NCBI RefSeq assembly: GCF_009363435.1
Contig: NZ_CP045354.1
Coordinates: 872,001-936,000 of the forward strand
Source: Labrenzia sp. THAF82
Lineage (GTDB): Bacteria > Pseudomonadota > Alphaproteobacteria > Rhizobiales > Stappiaceae
DNA: 64,000 nt
Direction of reading: 5' to 3'
The translations under genes and the position numbers were made by a program. Under the pieces are notes generated by a model, which was not told the DNA's origin, did not search any database, and worked only from the letters and a program-made list of their open reading frames with translations. The number at the start of each line of letters is the position of its first letter. Within the stretch, counting starts at the first letter, position 1. Positions 1 to 7,506 of this stretch are shown piece by piece.

Positions 1-1
1 A

Positions 2-706
2 AGCGCCGAGTTCGGATCCATTGCCGCGGATCTTGCAGGCGCAGACAAGCTCGGTGAAGTCGGGGCGGTGATTTCGGGGTATCTTGGTGAGGCTTCGCAA
101 GCAGAGGCTGTTGCCGATCTGGTGAAAGCGGTCAAACAAAAGTCGCCGGAAGCACCTTATTTGTGTGATCCTGTGATGGGTGACCACACGTCCGCCTCAG
201 GAGGTGGTCTTTATGTGCCCGAGGCGACGGCACATGCGATACGCGACAAGCTTGTTCCACTTGCCGATATCGTAACACCCAACACCTTTGAGCTTGGTTG
301 GTTGACAGATCGCGCTGTCGAAAGCGAGCTCGACGCATTGGCTGCTGCACGTGTCCTTGGCAACGAGCGGGTTCTCGTTACGTCATCACCGGCAATGCGC
401 CGAAATGCGGTTGCCAATCTGCTGGCGGGGCCCCGTGGTGCGGTTGCTGCCGAACATGCGGTTATTGCGAACCCGCCGCACGGGACAGGCGATCTGATTG
501 CAGGACTGTTCTTGAGCAACTTGCTTGAAGGCCTTGATGACGAAGAAGCTCTGAAACGGGCATCCGCCTCGGTGTTTGAGCTCGTCGCGCGAAGTGTCAA
601 GAAAGGTGCTGATGAGTTGCTGTTTGCCGAAGAGCAGCAATCGGTTGTCCGCGCCATGGCGCTTGTGACTTCAAGGCGGATACTGGAAGCAAAGTCCCGT
701 GTCTGA
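2..706 (+). CDS. pdxY: Pyridoxal kinase PdxY, 5' end cut by window
   Basis: Phosphorylates pyridoxal to pyridoxal 5'-phosphate in the vitamin B6 salvage pathway, using ATP in the cytoplasm. The reading frame is open from base 2, and the visible 234 codons follow the PfkB/ribokinase-like PdxY layout: an ISGYLG segment, the DPVMGD motif, a TPNTFELGWL stretch, and the anion-hole/catalytic segment around PPHGTGDLIAG near the C-terminus, where the Asp is the expected general base. The first roughly 50 residues lie outside the window. The stop overlaps the next gene by 8 bases, suggesting translational coupling. The family assignment is firm. The split between pyridoxal and pyridoxine preference cannot be settled from sequence. 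Confidence 0.9.
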   Translation, partial: SAEFGSIAADLAGADKLGEVGAVISGYLGEASQAEAVADLVKAVKQKSPEAPYLCDPVMGDHTSASGGGLYVPEATAHAIRDKLVPLADIVTPNTFELGWLTDRAVESELDALAAARVLGNERVLVTSSPAMRRNAVANLLAGPRGAVAAEHAVIANPPHGTGDLIAGLFLSNLLEGLDDEEALKRASASVFELVARSVKKGADELLFAEEQQSVVRAMALVTSRRILEAKSRV

Positions 707-1436
707 AGACCGGCAGGATTTTGTTGCTGGTGTCGACGGCTGTAAGGCCGGCTGGATTGCAGTACTGCGCAACCTGGCAGACCCGGAAGATATTGCTCTG
801 AAGGTGTTTGTGACGTTCGCGGACATTCTTCAGCATAAGCCATCCCTTTCGATCATCGCCGTCGATATGCCGATCGGTTTGCCGGACGCGATCGGACCTG
901 GAGGGCGCGGGCCGGAAAAAGCCGCGCGCCGGCACCTTGGTGACCGCCAGTCGTCGGTCTTTCAGGTTCCGGCCCGTCCCGCGGTTTACGAAGAGGACTA
1001 TCGTTTGGCCTGCGAGGCTGCGATGAGGACATCGGAACCTCCCAAGAAGGTTTCCAAGCAGTGTTTTTACCTCTTTCCGAAAATGCGGGATATCGATGCA
1101 GTCATGACACCGGAACTGGAGGAACGGGTGTTTGAGGTGCACCCCGAACTGGCCTTTTGGCGGTTGAATGGCGAACAGGCGATGAGCCTTCCGAAAAAGG
1201 TCAAAAGCCGGGCCAACGCGGAGGGACTGGATCAACGCCGGGGTCTGCTCACGGCACACGGGTTGCCGCAAGACTTTCTGGACCAGAAACCACCACGCGG
1301 TTGTGGCAGGGATGACCTTCTGGATGCGGCTGCCAATTCCCTGATTGCCGAGCGGATTTCGAAAGGGAAAGCCGAACCCTTTCCGAAGGACTATCGCCGG
1401 GATGACCGGGGCTTGCGGATGGCGATCTGGGCGTGA
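699..1436 (+). CDS. DUF429 predicted RNase H-like nuclease family protein
   Basis: A 245-residue protein beginning with GTG inside the end of pdxY. It opens with the family hallmark GVDGCKAGWIAV, has an AVDMPIGLPD segment around residues 52-61, and ends with a GRDDLLDAAANSLIA helix. These are the conserved blocks of DUF429, which is predicted from fold comparison to be an RNase H-like nuclease with acidic catalytic residues (the Asp of GVDG, the Asp of VDMPIG and the C-terminal Asp pair). No substrate is established for the family. The 8-base overlap suggests co-expression with pdxY, but no functional link to vitamin B6 is apparent. Family confident, activity inferred. Confidence 0.8.
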   Translation: MSEDRQDFVAGVDGCKAGWIAVLRNLADPEDIALKVFVTFADILQHKPSLSIIAVDMPIGLPDAIGPGGRGPEKAARRHLGDRQSSVFQVPARPAVYEEDYRLACEAAMRTSEPPKKVSKQCFYLFPKMRDIDAVMTPELEERVFEVHPELAFWRLNGEQAMSLPKKVKSRANAEGLDQRRGLLTAHGLPQDFLDQKPPRGCGRDDLLDAAANSLIAERISKGKAEPFPKDYRRDDRGLRMAIWA

Positions 1437-1474
1437 TGCAAATTGGACGTGTCTCGAGGCTGTTGGCTGAGAGT

Positions 1475-2122
1475 TTAAAGCTGTTCGAGCAGCGCCAGAA
1501 TATCTATCTTGAGATCGGTCCCCCTCACGATGCCGCCATGGCAGGGAACGATCATGTTTGGGGTTTCAGCCTTCAACTGCTTTTGAACCCAAGCTGAAAA
1601 AACTTTCTTGTCGGCAAGGCCGTATTTCGGGAACGACTTTAGAAAACCAAGTGTTGTTTCAGGAGCTTTCTTTTCCGAGACGCCGCAAAACGCATCGGTG
1701 ACGATCCATGTTACGCCATCATCACCCTGAAGACGGAACCAGACTTCGCCTGTCTTCAGACCATCGGGTTCAAGAATGGTCACATGATCGGGGAGAGCGT
1801 CAGCCAGTTCGGTCAAAGAACCGAATGTCGTTCCGGTGATTTTTTCAAGTCTCGGCCTGGCCTTGTCGGAGCAGACCGGTTCTGCTTGCGGGAACGCTGC
1901 AAGGTGCTCAAGAACGGCCTTGTTGTGATAGTTATTGGGGGCGAGCAGGAAGCGGATCGGAGCTGCTTCTCCGACGACTTTGCTTGTCTTTTCAACAGGA
2001 CTGTAAAGACATGTGCCGCCGTCCTTGAGCCCGACGACATTGCATCTGAGGTTGCCGCGCTGGATGGTCCAGCTGCTTTCATGGCCCTCAATTTGGACAA
2101 GAGCTGGTGCATGCCGGGTCAT
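1475..2122 (-). CDS. Metallo-beta-lactamase-fold protein (DUF4336-like), metal site degenerate
   Basis: A 215-residue protein of unknown substrate. The order of blocks resembles DUF4336 and other metallo-beta-lactamase-fold proteins: an N-terminal strand-rich part, a FLLAPNNYHNKAVLEHL segment where an HxHxDH motif would be expected, an IVTDAFCG strand, and a late VPCHGGIV segment like the last metal-ligand loop. The canonical HxHxDH motif is absent, so hydrolase activity is doubtful. A longer frame begins upstream at 2152, but ATG at 2122 gives a classic ATGA overlap with the stop of the TetR gene, so I chose it. The pair is probably one autoregulated operon. Confidence 0.55.
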   Translation of the reverse strand: MTRHAPALVQIEGHESSWTIQRGNLRCNVVGLKDGGTCLYSPVEKTSKVVGEAAPIRFLLAPNNYHNKAVLEHLAAFPQAEPVCSDKARPRLEKITGTTFGSLTELADALPDHVTILEPDGLKTGEVWFRLQGDDGVTWIVTDAFCGVSEKKAPETTLGFLKSFPKYGLADKKVFSAWVQKQLKAETPNMIVPCHGGIVRGTDLKIDILALLEQL

Positions 2123-2715
2123 GACGTCTCCAGTGATGTCAGCTGTTTGCACAATAGATCGACGAGGTGCCGGCCACCGGTGTTTTTCCCCTCCAGTCGG
2201 TTCTGGGCGTGAACACCCATCACCGCCGATACAAGTCCTTTGGCATAAGTCTTGGCGTCTATCGATGATGAAATTTTTTCGGCATCAATCGCGTTTTGCA
2301 GGCATGCCTCGAAACATTTTTCCAGAGCGTTCCAATAGTGTCTGGCGGCTTTGTCCAAATCCGCGCTGCCAACCCGTGCATTCTCGATGCCGGTGTTGAC
2401 AACGAGGCATCCATGGGGGCTCGACGTCATTGAGCCATCGGTGATCAAGGACCGCAGGAAGGCAATAATTTCGGGGACGCCGCCACCGTCTCTCATGGGC
2501 TCCATTGCGATTGAAATTGCCTGTTCGGAATAAAAATTGAGCGCGGCAAGATAAAGGCCTTCCTTGCCGCCAAACTCACTTCGGAGCGCAAACTGGTTGA
2601 GCCCGGTCAGGCGCTCCAGTTCGCGAACGCCCAGGGCCTGGTAGCCGTGTTGCCAAAATGCGTGTGTGGCACGCTTCACAATTTCTTCGGGATCATAACC
2701 TTTGGGTCGGGCCAT
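2119..2715 (-). CDS. TetR/AcrR family transcriptional regulator
   Basis: A 198-residue repressor-type protein. The N-terminal 60 residues form the TetR helix-turn-helix: AFWQHGYQALGVRELERLTG followed by ALRSEFGGKEGLYLAAL, the usual recognition-helix and helix-4 layout. The rest is the variable ligand-binding domain, including a CLVVNTG segment typical of the C-terminal family found in many proteobacterial regulators of electrophile or solvent responses. Its start codon lies 8 bases from a large perfect dyad (2736-2757), so autoregulation is likely. It is followed by, and overlaps, the metallo-beta-lactamase-fold gene, the most obvious regulated partner. Divergent queF could also be affected. 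The ligand is unknown. Confidence 0.85.
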   Translation of the reverse strand: MARPKGYDPEEIVKRATHAFWQHGYQALGVRELERLTGLNQFALRSEFGGKEGLYLAALNFYSEQAISIAMEPMRDGGGVPEIIAFLRSLITDGSMTSSPHGCLVVNTGIENARVGSADLDKAARHYWNALEKCFEACLQNAIDAEKISSSIDAKTYAKGLVSAVMGVHAQNRLEGKNTGGRHLVDLLCKQLTSLETS

Positions 2716-2722
2716 AATTCAG

Positions 2723-2770
2723 TTTCTCTTCGACTGTATAGAAATTAATTTCTATACGATTGTAGAGAAA
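2723..2770. promoter_or_regulatory. Nested palindromic operator for the TetR gene
   Basis: A perfect 22-base palindrome at 2736-2757 (arms GTATAGAAATT and AATTTCTATAC) is flanked by a second pair of arms, TTTCTCT at 2723-2729 and AGAGAAA at 2764-2770. Both dyads share the same centre (between 2746 and 2747). The site sits immediately upstream of the TetR start codon at 2715. TetR proteins bind such dyads, often as two dimers, so autoregulation is the simplest reading. Seen directly; the binding partner is inferred. Confidence 0.75.
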
Positions 2771-2831
2771 TGTCAACAGCATGATTGCGCGCGCAAAAAT
2801 GGGATGTTTCGCTGCATGTTCGTCGATGAAT

Positions 2832-2848
2832 TTCTCTTTCAAAGAGAA
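2832..2848. promoter_or_regulatory. 17-base palindrome upstream of queF
   Basis: TTCTCTTT and AAAGAGAA form perfect 8-base arms around a single C at 2840. The half-site resembles the outer arm TTTCTCTT of the TetR operator about 100 bases away, so it could be a second operator for the same regulator or an RNA hairpin in the queF leader. I could not fold the leader into a preQ1 riboswitch. Confidence 0.4.
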
Positions 2849-2924
2849 CCTGTTAAAAGGCCGTCCTGCCGAGGTCTAACCACCGCTGGCTATTTCAGAG
2901 CATCTCAGGGTTTTGGAAAATTGC

Positions 2925-3392
2925 ATGAGCGACAAGAGCATTTATGAAAATCTCACTCAGCTTGGAACATCCACTGAGTTACCGGATGATTCGGAGAAAG
3001 CTGTGCTGGAAAAAGTGCCGAACCCGCAGGCAGGGACTGGCTACATGGTGCGGTTCGTTGCGCCGGAATTTACATCGCTTTGCCCCATTACCGGCGCGCC
3101 TGATTTCGCGCATCTGGTGATCGACTACGTCCCGAGGGATTTTCTGGTGGAGAGCAAGTCCCTGAAATTGTTTCTGGGCTCATTTCGCAATCACGGGGCT
3201 TTTCACGAGGATTGCACGGTCTCCATCGCAAAGCGCCTCGTTGACTTGCTCCAGCCTGACTGGCTGAGGATCGGCGGGTACTGGTATCCGCGGGGCGGAA
3301 TCCCCATTGATGTTTTCTATCAGACGGGTCCCGCACCGGAAGGTGTCTGGATACCGGACCAGGGCGTGCCGTCCTATCGCGGCAGAGGGTGA
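2925..3392 (+). CDS. queF: NADPH-dependent 7-cyano-7-deazaguanine reductase QueF
   Basis: Reduces preQ0 to preQ1 with two NADPH, a late step in queuosine synthesis for tRNA modification. The protein (155 residues from the chosen ATG) is the short, unimodular QueF type. The catalytic cysteine lies in [13 protein letters not shown], followed by the expected acidic residue of the same motif. The family signature [20 protein letters not shown], which contains the NADPH-contacting part, follows. A TTG 12 bases upstream is in frame, but the ATG giving [10 protein letters not shown] matches the family N-terminus better. The gene is monocistronic here, divergent from the TetR gene, with a palindrome in the leader. 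Confidence 0.93.
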   Translation: MSDKSIYENLTQLGTSTELPDDSEKAVLEKVPNPQAGTGYMVRFVAPEFTSLCPITGAPDFAHLVIDYVPRDFLVESKSLKLFLGSFRNHGAFHEDCTVSIAKRLVDLLQPDWLRIGGYWYPRGGIPIDVFYQTGPAPEGVWIPDQGVPSYRGRG

Positions 3393-3429
3393 ACCTTCCG
3401 GATCATCAGTCTGACAGTGGTCAACCCGC

Positions 3430-4023
3430 TCAAGGTGTCGGAAGGGTCAGGCCCGGCGCCTTTTCGATTGTCTGCGTGACCACCATCTCGAAATTCGGCG
3501 CCTTGGTGTCATAGACCGCCTTGACGATGAAGCTGTCTGCCCGCCGCACCCAGTAGGTATAGCGGTTTTCAGTGACCATACCCTGGCTGACGGTGATGTC
3601 GGCGGCGACAACATCCAGAGTTTCGCCGTTCATTTCCTCCTCTGAACAGGCTGCGTTCCGGATTGTTTCAGCATTTGCCAACTTGTCCGCCCTGGCCTGA
3701 TCGGCATTGCCGCCAGTGTCCATTTCCCGGATCTTTTGCCAGCTTTTTCCGTCATCTGCGGACTGGTAGAGAACGTTCTCATATCCAAGCACCCAGGGTC
3801 CTGCCGGCTCGGTTGGAACCGTCAGATAGTGATCCTCGTTCAGATACAAAAATTCATTCGTCGAAGGCGGAGCACCCTTGAAAGCGTTGATTGCGATCGT
3901 CTTTGTGGGAACGCCCTGGTCCAGCTGAAGATAAAGCTCGGTGAAGCGATCCTGACACGGATCAGCATGGGCAATTTGTCCTGACAGTCCCAGAACAAGT
4001 GCAGCGCTCGCAATCGACTTCAT
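3430..4023 (-). CDS. Secreted protein of unknown function
   Basis: A 197-residue protein with a clear Sec signal peptide: MKSIASAALVLGLSG followed by an AHA cleavage site just before DPCQDRF. A strong GGTGGAG ribosome site precedes the ATG at 4023; a longer frame upstream is rejected for that reason. The mature part contains three blocks (a GPWVLGYENVLYQSADDGKSW segment, a CSEEEMNG segment and a C-terminal ITVSQGMVTENRYTYWVRR strand pair) that suggest a beta-rich periplasmic domain with two cysteines. I do not recognise a family. It faces the queF gene tail to tail, and the upstream membrane-protein gene reads the same way 109 bases earlier. Confidence 0.7.
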   Translation of the reverse strand: MKSIASAALVLGLSGQIAHADPCQDRFTELYLQLDQGVPTKTIAINAFKGAPPSTNEFLYLNEDHYLTVPTEPAGPWVLGYENVLYQSADDGKSWQKIREMDTGGNADQARADKLANAETIRNAACSEEEMNGETLDVVAADITVSQGMVTENRYTYWVRRADSFIVKAVYDTKAPNFEMVVTQTIEKAPGLTLPTP

Positions 4024-4131
4024 GAAAATCTCCACCAAAACCTGAAACAGTAGATGATTGTCAGGCATGGAACACGGTTTCAGGTCGCCTGACAATCTTG
4101 TTCGTCACCAACTTGCGTGGTGACGTCGGTC

Positions 4132-5100
4132 TTATTCAGCCGGTGCGGTAGCACCGGTGCTGGTCGTGAAGGCCTTTTCCTTGATCTCCTGGAACTTGTC
4201 CGACATTTCAGACAGCCGCGCATCCCATTCGGGGTTCGGTACCTGGCCGTCAGTCACCTTGAAATAGACCTGCATCATCAGCGTGACCGCAAGCGGTTCA
4301 AGCACGGCTGCCTTCACCGCCCAGGCAAAGACAATGGCAAACACCAGCGCGCCAAAACTCCACGAGCCTGGCATCAGGTAAACAATCGCCGCAGCCGGCG
4401 CGAGCATCACCAGAAACACCACAAAGGCGAGGAGGTAAGTGAAGAGCGCGATGAAGGCGGCATTCTTCAACATGGGCTTGTAATTCTGGCCATAAAGCAC
4501 CAGTGCTTCACGCGCCGAGCCCCAGGCATTGTCCGAGCGGGTCCGGATCGCATGCGCCAGAATAACTTCATCGACGAAGCCGACCGCGACTTTCAAGAAG
4601 GCCCGGAAAAGGGACACCAGTCCGTTCAGGCCCGGGATCGGCAGAACCGATGCAATGCCTTCGGCAAATCTGCTGATAGACCGGACAACGCCCTTGATCA
4701 ATTGATCCAGCCCGAACAGGGCGCTGGATTGGACAAAGCGGTCTTTTACGACGCTCCCGCCATAAGCAACCTGTCCCTGACCGTCCGGCAGCTCCTTGCC
4801 GTCCATCAGTTCCACCAGAACTGCGATGTGACCGGCCTTTACGGTGTAAAGCAGGTATTCACGCAACAGGTAAATCGCTGTGGCGGTGAGGCCGAAGCCC
4901 AGCAAGCCGCCCCAGAAGGCAAAGCCGGCCTGACTGTCAGGCCCGCCGATCCAGCCAAGCCCATAGCCGACCCCGGCACCAAGGCCGGTCACGAGCACAT
5001 ATGCGGCGGCCATGGCGCCATAAACGATCACTCTAAAAATCAGATAAGGCAAAGTTTGCACCATCAGGCCGATGGCGCGTCCGAAATCAAAATCCCACAT
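4132..5100 (-). CDS. Multi-pass inner membrane protein of unknown function
   Basis: A 322-residue protein with hydrophobic segments near residues 12-37, 44-75, 165-185 and a long pair at about 215-290, so four to six membrane spans are likely. The sequence between the first and last pairs carries amphipathic segments and a GLNGLVSLFRAFLKVAVGFVDE helix. The C-terminal 50 residues are hydrophilic and charged. The start has a good GGAGACG site. No transport or enzyme motif is visible. It could belong to a conserved alphaproteobacterial family of uncharacterised membrane proteins. The opposite strand is also open over the whole length, but that frame is basic and low-complexity and is a shadow. 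Confidence 0.7.
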   Translation of the reverse strand: MWDFDFGRAIGLMVQTLPYLIFRVIVYGAMAAAYVLVTGLGAGVGYGLGWIGGPDSQAGFAFWGGLLGFGLTATAIYLLREYLLYTVKAGHIAVLVELMDGKELPDGQGQVAYGGSVVKDRFVQSSALFGLDQLIKGVVRSISRFAEGIASVLPIPGLNGLVSLFRAFLKVAVGFVDEVILAHAIRTRSDNAWGSAREALVLYGQNYKPMLKNAAFIALFTYLLAFVVFLVMLAPAAAIVYLMPGSWSFGALVFAIVFAWAVKAAVLEPLAVTLMMQVYFKVTDGQVPNPEWDARLSEMSDKFQEIKEKAFTTSTGATAPAE

Positions 5101-5320
5101 TTATCGTCTCCGGTATCCGAATGTTCGGAAGGCGTTCAATGAGGATTACCTTAGGTCAGTGCTCAGAAGTGTGTTGTGATGACAATCACGGGACAGCCGT
5201 TGCAGTCGAGATTGAAATCATTACGCGTCCGACCCGTAAAAAACCCTGCACGGAAAGCGTTTATCCTTCCCGATCAGGTCGGTGAGGAAGTCGGAAACGT
5301 TGGTCAGGCTTGAGGTTTGC

Positions 5321-5710
5321 TCAATCGGTCATCCGGCTGAGGTGTTCACCAAATATCAGCGCGTTGCCATCCGGGTCCTTCGTTTCGAATTCACGCATTT
5401 CCCAGGGCTGGTCGCCGATGTCCTCAGTGACGTTGGCTCCGGCCTTTTTCGCCAATTCGTAATAGCCGTCGATGCCATCGACGAAGCAATAAGCCGTCCT
5501 CGGGTGAGGCGTGTCGCCTCCCGTCAGATGGAGCTCAATCTTGTCACGGCCGAGGATGGCATAACGCGTAGGCTCTGCTTCATTGTCGGCCCACTCGAAG
5601 CGCACTTCGAACAACAGCTTGTCCCGGTAATAGGCGACTGCGGTGGCGACATCGCTTACCGGAAAAACCGGCGCGATGAGGGAAAGTTGGGATGAGTTTG
5701 GATCTGACAT
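5321..5710 (-). CDS. VOC (glyoxalase/bleomycin resistance) family protein
   Basis: A 129-residue single-module protein of the vicinal oxygen chelate fold. It shows the two beta-alpha-beta-beta-beta halves: PVFPVSDVATAVAYYRDKL then FEVRFEW, with KIELHL as the first metal-ligand strand, and a second half ending in REFETKDPDGNALIFGEHL, the usual second ligand strand with the DPDGN turn. Members bind metal and act on glyoxals, antibiotics or electrophiles, or are simple binding proteins; a single-module protein must dimerise to form the site. The substrate is not predictable. A GGGAG site precedes the start. Confidence 0.85.
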   Translation of the reverse strand: MSDPNSSQLSLIAPVFPVSDVATAVAYYRDKLLFEVRFEWADNEAEPTRYAILGRDKIELHLTGGDTPHPRTAYCFVDGIDGYYELAKKAGANVTEDIGDQPWEMREFETKDPDGNALIFGEHLSRMTD

Positions 5711-5915
5711 TGAAATCTCCCAGAGAACGCCGCAGGAACTTAACAGTAGACTGTGAGCCGAAGTTTATCCCTGCTACGAAGCGTCCGATTATCAGGCTGC
5801 CAACGGAGATAGAGGTTCCGGAGCAGTCGTGATCAGGTGTCCCAAAGCAGGTTGGCTTTTTGGAAAATCTCACCTTAAGATAGAATAGCAGGTTAGGGGT
5901 TTTGGGGAAAATTCT

Positions 5916-6734
5916 ATGTTCGGCTCTAGCTTAATCAGGCCGCTCGTCGCTTTTATTACTGCGTTTTCCTGGTCTACTGCAGCGATAAGTACTGAGTATA
6001 TTTCATGTCCTGCCGATTTCGTGAGCTTTCACGAGAACTCCGGTTTCGGTGAAGGTGTATACTATAAGTATAAATCGAGACATTCGGACGACGAATGGCG
6101 CCCTGCGAGCATTCGCAGGGGGAACAGTCTTCTGGTGTCCGAATTTGAAAACGAAGTTCCGGTCGAGGCGATCTATTACACGACTGGGCCTAAGCGTGAG
6201 AATTACTACCTCGTCAAAAGCGGAAAGCTGTCGGAGACCATTGAATACAGGAAGAGCGCTCTTGTAGGGTATGGTGATAATCTCAAAAGGGCTCTTAGAG
6301 CTGATTTCGACAAAAGATTTTCCCGCCCGCCGTTCAATGCAAATCTTGTCGCGGACGTCGACTTGGACGTTTACCAGGAGGTCCACCTCAGTGCTTTGCC
6401 ATCCGGATCGTCACTGGTCTCAAGGGCTCGATACTTGTTCGACAAAAAGAAGGGTTGGCACCTCACCTTCGATGATGGCACCGATACGTTTAGTGATGTT
6501 ACCAAACGAAGTAACTTTGCGTTCCCTGGCAACATGAACTTGTCGGGCGACACCTTGAGCCACATACTGGAAGTGGTGATGCAAAGATATGGTGGGCCCG
6601 GTAAGGTATGTGTGAGAATATATAGGACTTTAAGAGCGGATCATGTCGGCCTTTATTTGGCTTTCAATGATATATTTTTAAATTCGACGCCAACGTCGGT
6701 GAATTTTACTCTCAAATTTTTTGAAGAAAACTGA
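5916..6734 (+). CDS. Secreted protein of unknown function
   Basis: A 272-residue protein with an N-terminal signal-like segment (LIRPLVAFITAFSWSTAA) followed by a beta-rich mature region. A GGGGAA site precedes the ATG. Visible features are one early cysteine after the signal (EYISCPADF), repeated aromatic and charged strands, and a late CVRIYRTLRADHVGLYLAF block. No family is recognised. The stretch is noticeably more AT-rich than the neighbouring metabolic genes. The next gene begins only a few bases after the stop, so the two are probably a unit: an exported protein plus a membrane partner. Confidence 0.65.
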   Translation: MFGSSLIRPLVAFITAFSWSTAAISTEYISCPADFVSFHENSGFGEGVYYKYKSRHSDDEWRPASIRRGNSLLVSEFENEVPVEAIYYTTGPKRENYYLVKSGKLSETIEYRKSALVGYGDNLKRALRADFDKRFSRPPFNANLVADVDLDVYQEVHLSALPSGSSLVSRARYLFDKKKGWHLTFDDGTDTFSDVTKRSNFAFPGNMNLSGDTLSHILEVVMQRYGGPGKVCVRIYRTLRADHVGLYLAFNDIFLNSTPTSVNFTLKFFEEN

Positions 6735-6738
6735 AGAT

Positions 6739-7401
6739 ATGGCAGAGATGTCAGAAGAGTACGACAAGACGCTGGTGCAGATCTGGCGTACAAACTACAT
6801 CACAGTGTTCGAGACCAAAGACATCGGCTGGCAGGAGCTTGTTGCGGTCGCCTCGCTGCTTGCATTGCTGAGCGTCTATTGTGCTCCTTTTCTGGGAATT
6901 CAAGAAAAGCTTACGACCGTTGCATTTCAAACCAGCTTCATATTGCTTCTCATCATTGTGCTTTCACTGGTAACGGCGATGGCGAGAATTCTATTCCAAA
7001 TAGATAGCATCCAGCCCCGAAGGGTCTTTATGCTTCTAGCCGGGCACTACACGGTGACGCTGGTATCCGTTCTCACAGCCGTATTCATATGGGGCGATGC
7101 ATTTCCCTTTTACAACGACATCGAGAGTCTCTCGCGGGTATATCCAGCCCTTGCTACTGTCTTTTTCGTGCTGATGACATTCTCAGACTTCATGTCGCTC
7201 AAGAAGAGCGATGACGACGGACGGGTATCCGGTTTTGTAAAAAATCCGCGATTTCGGGATATGGCCGCCGCAATTTCCGTGTTTGTGATTGTAAATTACT
7301 GCAACTACAAGATCTTCAGCGATTTTGTGGATTCAGGCTCAACGCAGAGTATCTTTTATCAAGTGATACAGTCGGCCTCAGGCACTCTTTCCGGAAGCTG
7401 A
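6739..7401 (+). CDS. Inner membrane protein of unknown function
   Basis: A protein of 220 residues from the ATG at 6739 (an in-frame TTG at 6721 would overlap the previous gene). After a charged N-terminal stretch it has about five hydrophobic segments: near ELVAVASLLALLSVYCAPFL, FQTSFILLLIIVLSLVTAMA, YTVTLVSVLTAVFIWG, YPALATVFFVLMTFSDFM and MAAAISVFVIVNY. No catalytic motif is visible. The gap of 4 bases to the upstream secreted-protein gene indicates a two-gene operon that ends at the hairpin at 7456-7480. Function unknown. Confidence 0.65.
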   Translation: MAEMSEEYDKTLVQIWRTNYITVFETKDIGWQELVAVASLLALLSVYCAPFLGIQEKLTTVAFQTSFILLLIIVLSLVTAMARILFQIDSIQPRRVFMLLAGHYTVTLVSVLTAVFIWGDAFPFYNDIESLSRVYPALATVFFVLMTFSDFMSLKKSDDDGRVSGFVKNPRFRDMAAAISVFVIVNYCNYKIFSDFVDSGSTQSIFYQVIQSASGTLSGS

Positions 7402-7455
7402 AATTGCCTTCAATGGACGTGGAAAGAGCGCCGGGTTTACCAAGCTTAGAGCTAT

Positions 7456-7480
7456 CAAGGCCGCTGAAAAAGCGGCCTTG
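7456..7480. terminator. Hairpin between converging transcripts
   Basis: Perfect 10-base arms CAAGGCCGCT and AGCGGCCTTG around a GAAAA loop, placed between the ends of the converging membrane-protein gene and acnA. No long T-run follows on either strand, so termination efficiency is uncertain. Confidence 0.6.
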
Positions 7481-7506
7481 AAATCGTTGTTCGTGTGTAA
7501 CCCGCC

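Noticed and set aside
2716..2924. preQ1 riboswitch in the queF leader
   Set aside because: I could not find the conserved preQ1-I or preQ1-II stem and A-rich tail; only a simple palindrome is visible.
4117..5142. 341-codon plus-strand frame opposite the membrane-protein gene
   Set aside because: Its product is a basic, hydrophilic sequence with no signal or domain, whereas the minus-strand frame encodes clear membrane helices and has a good ribosome site.
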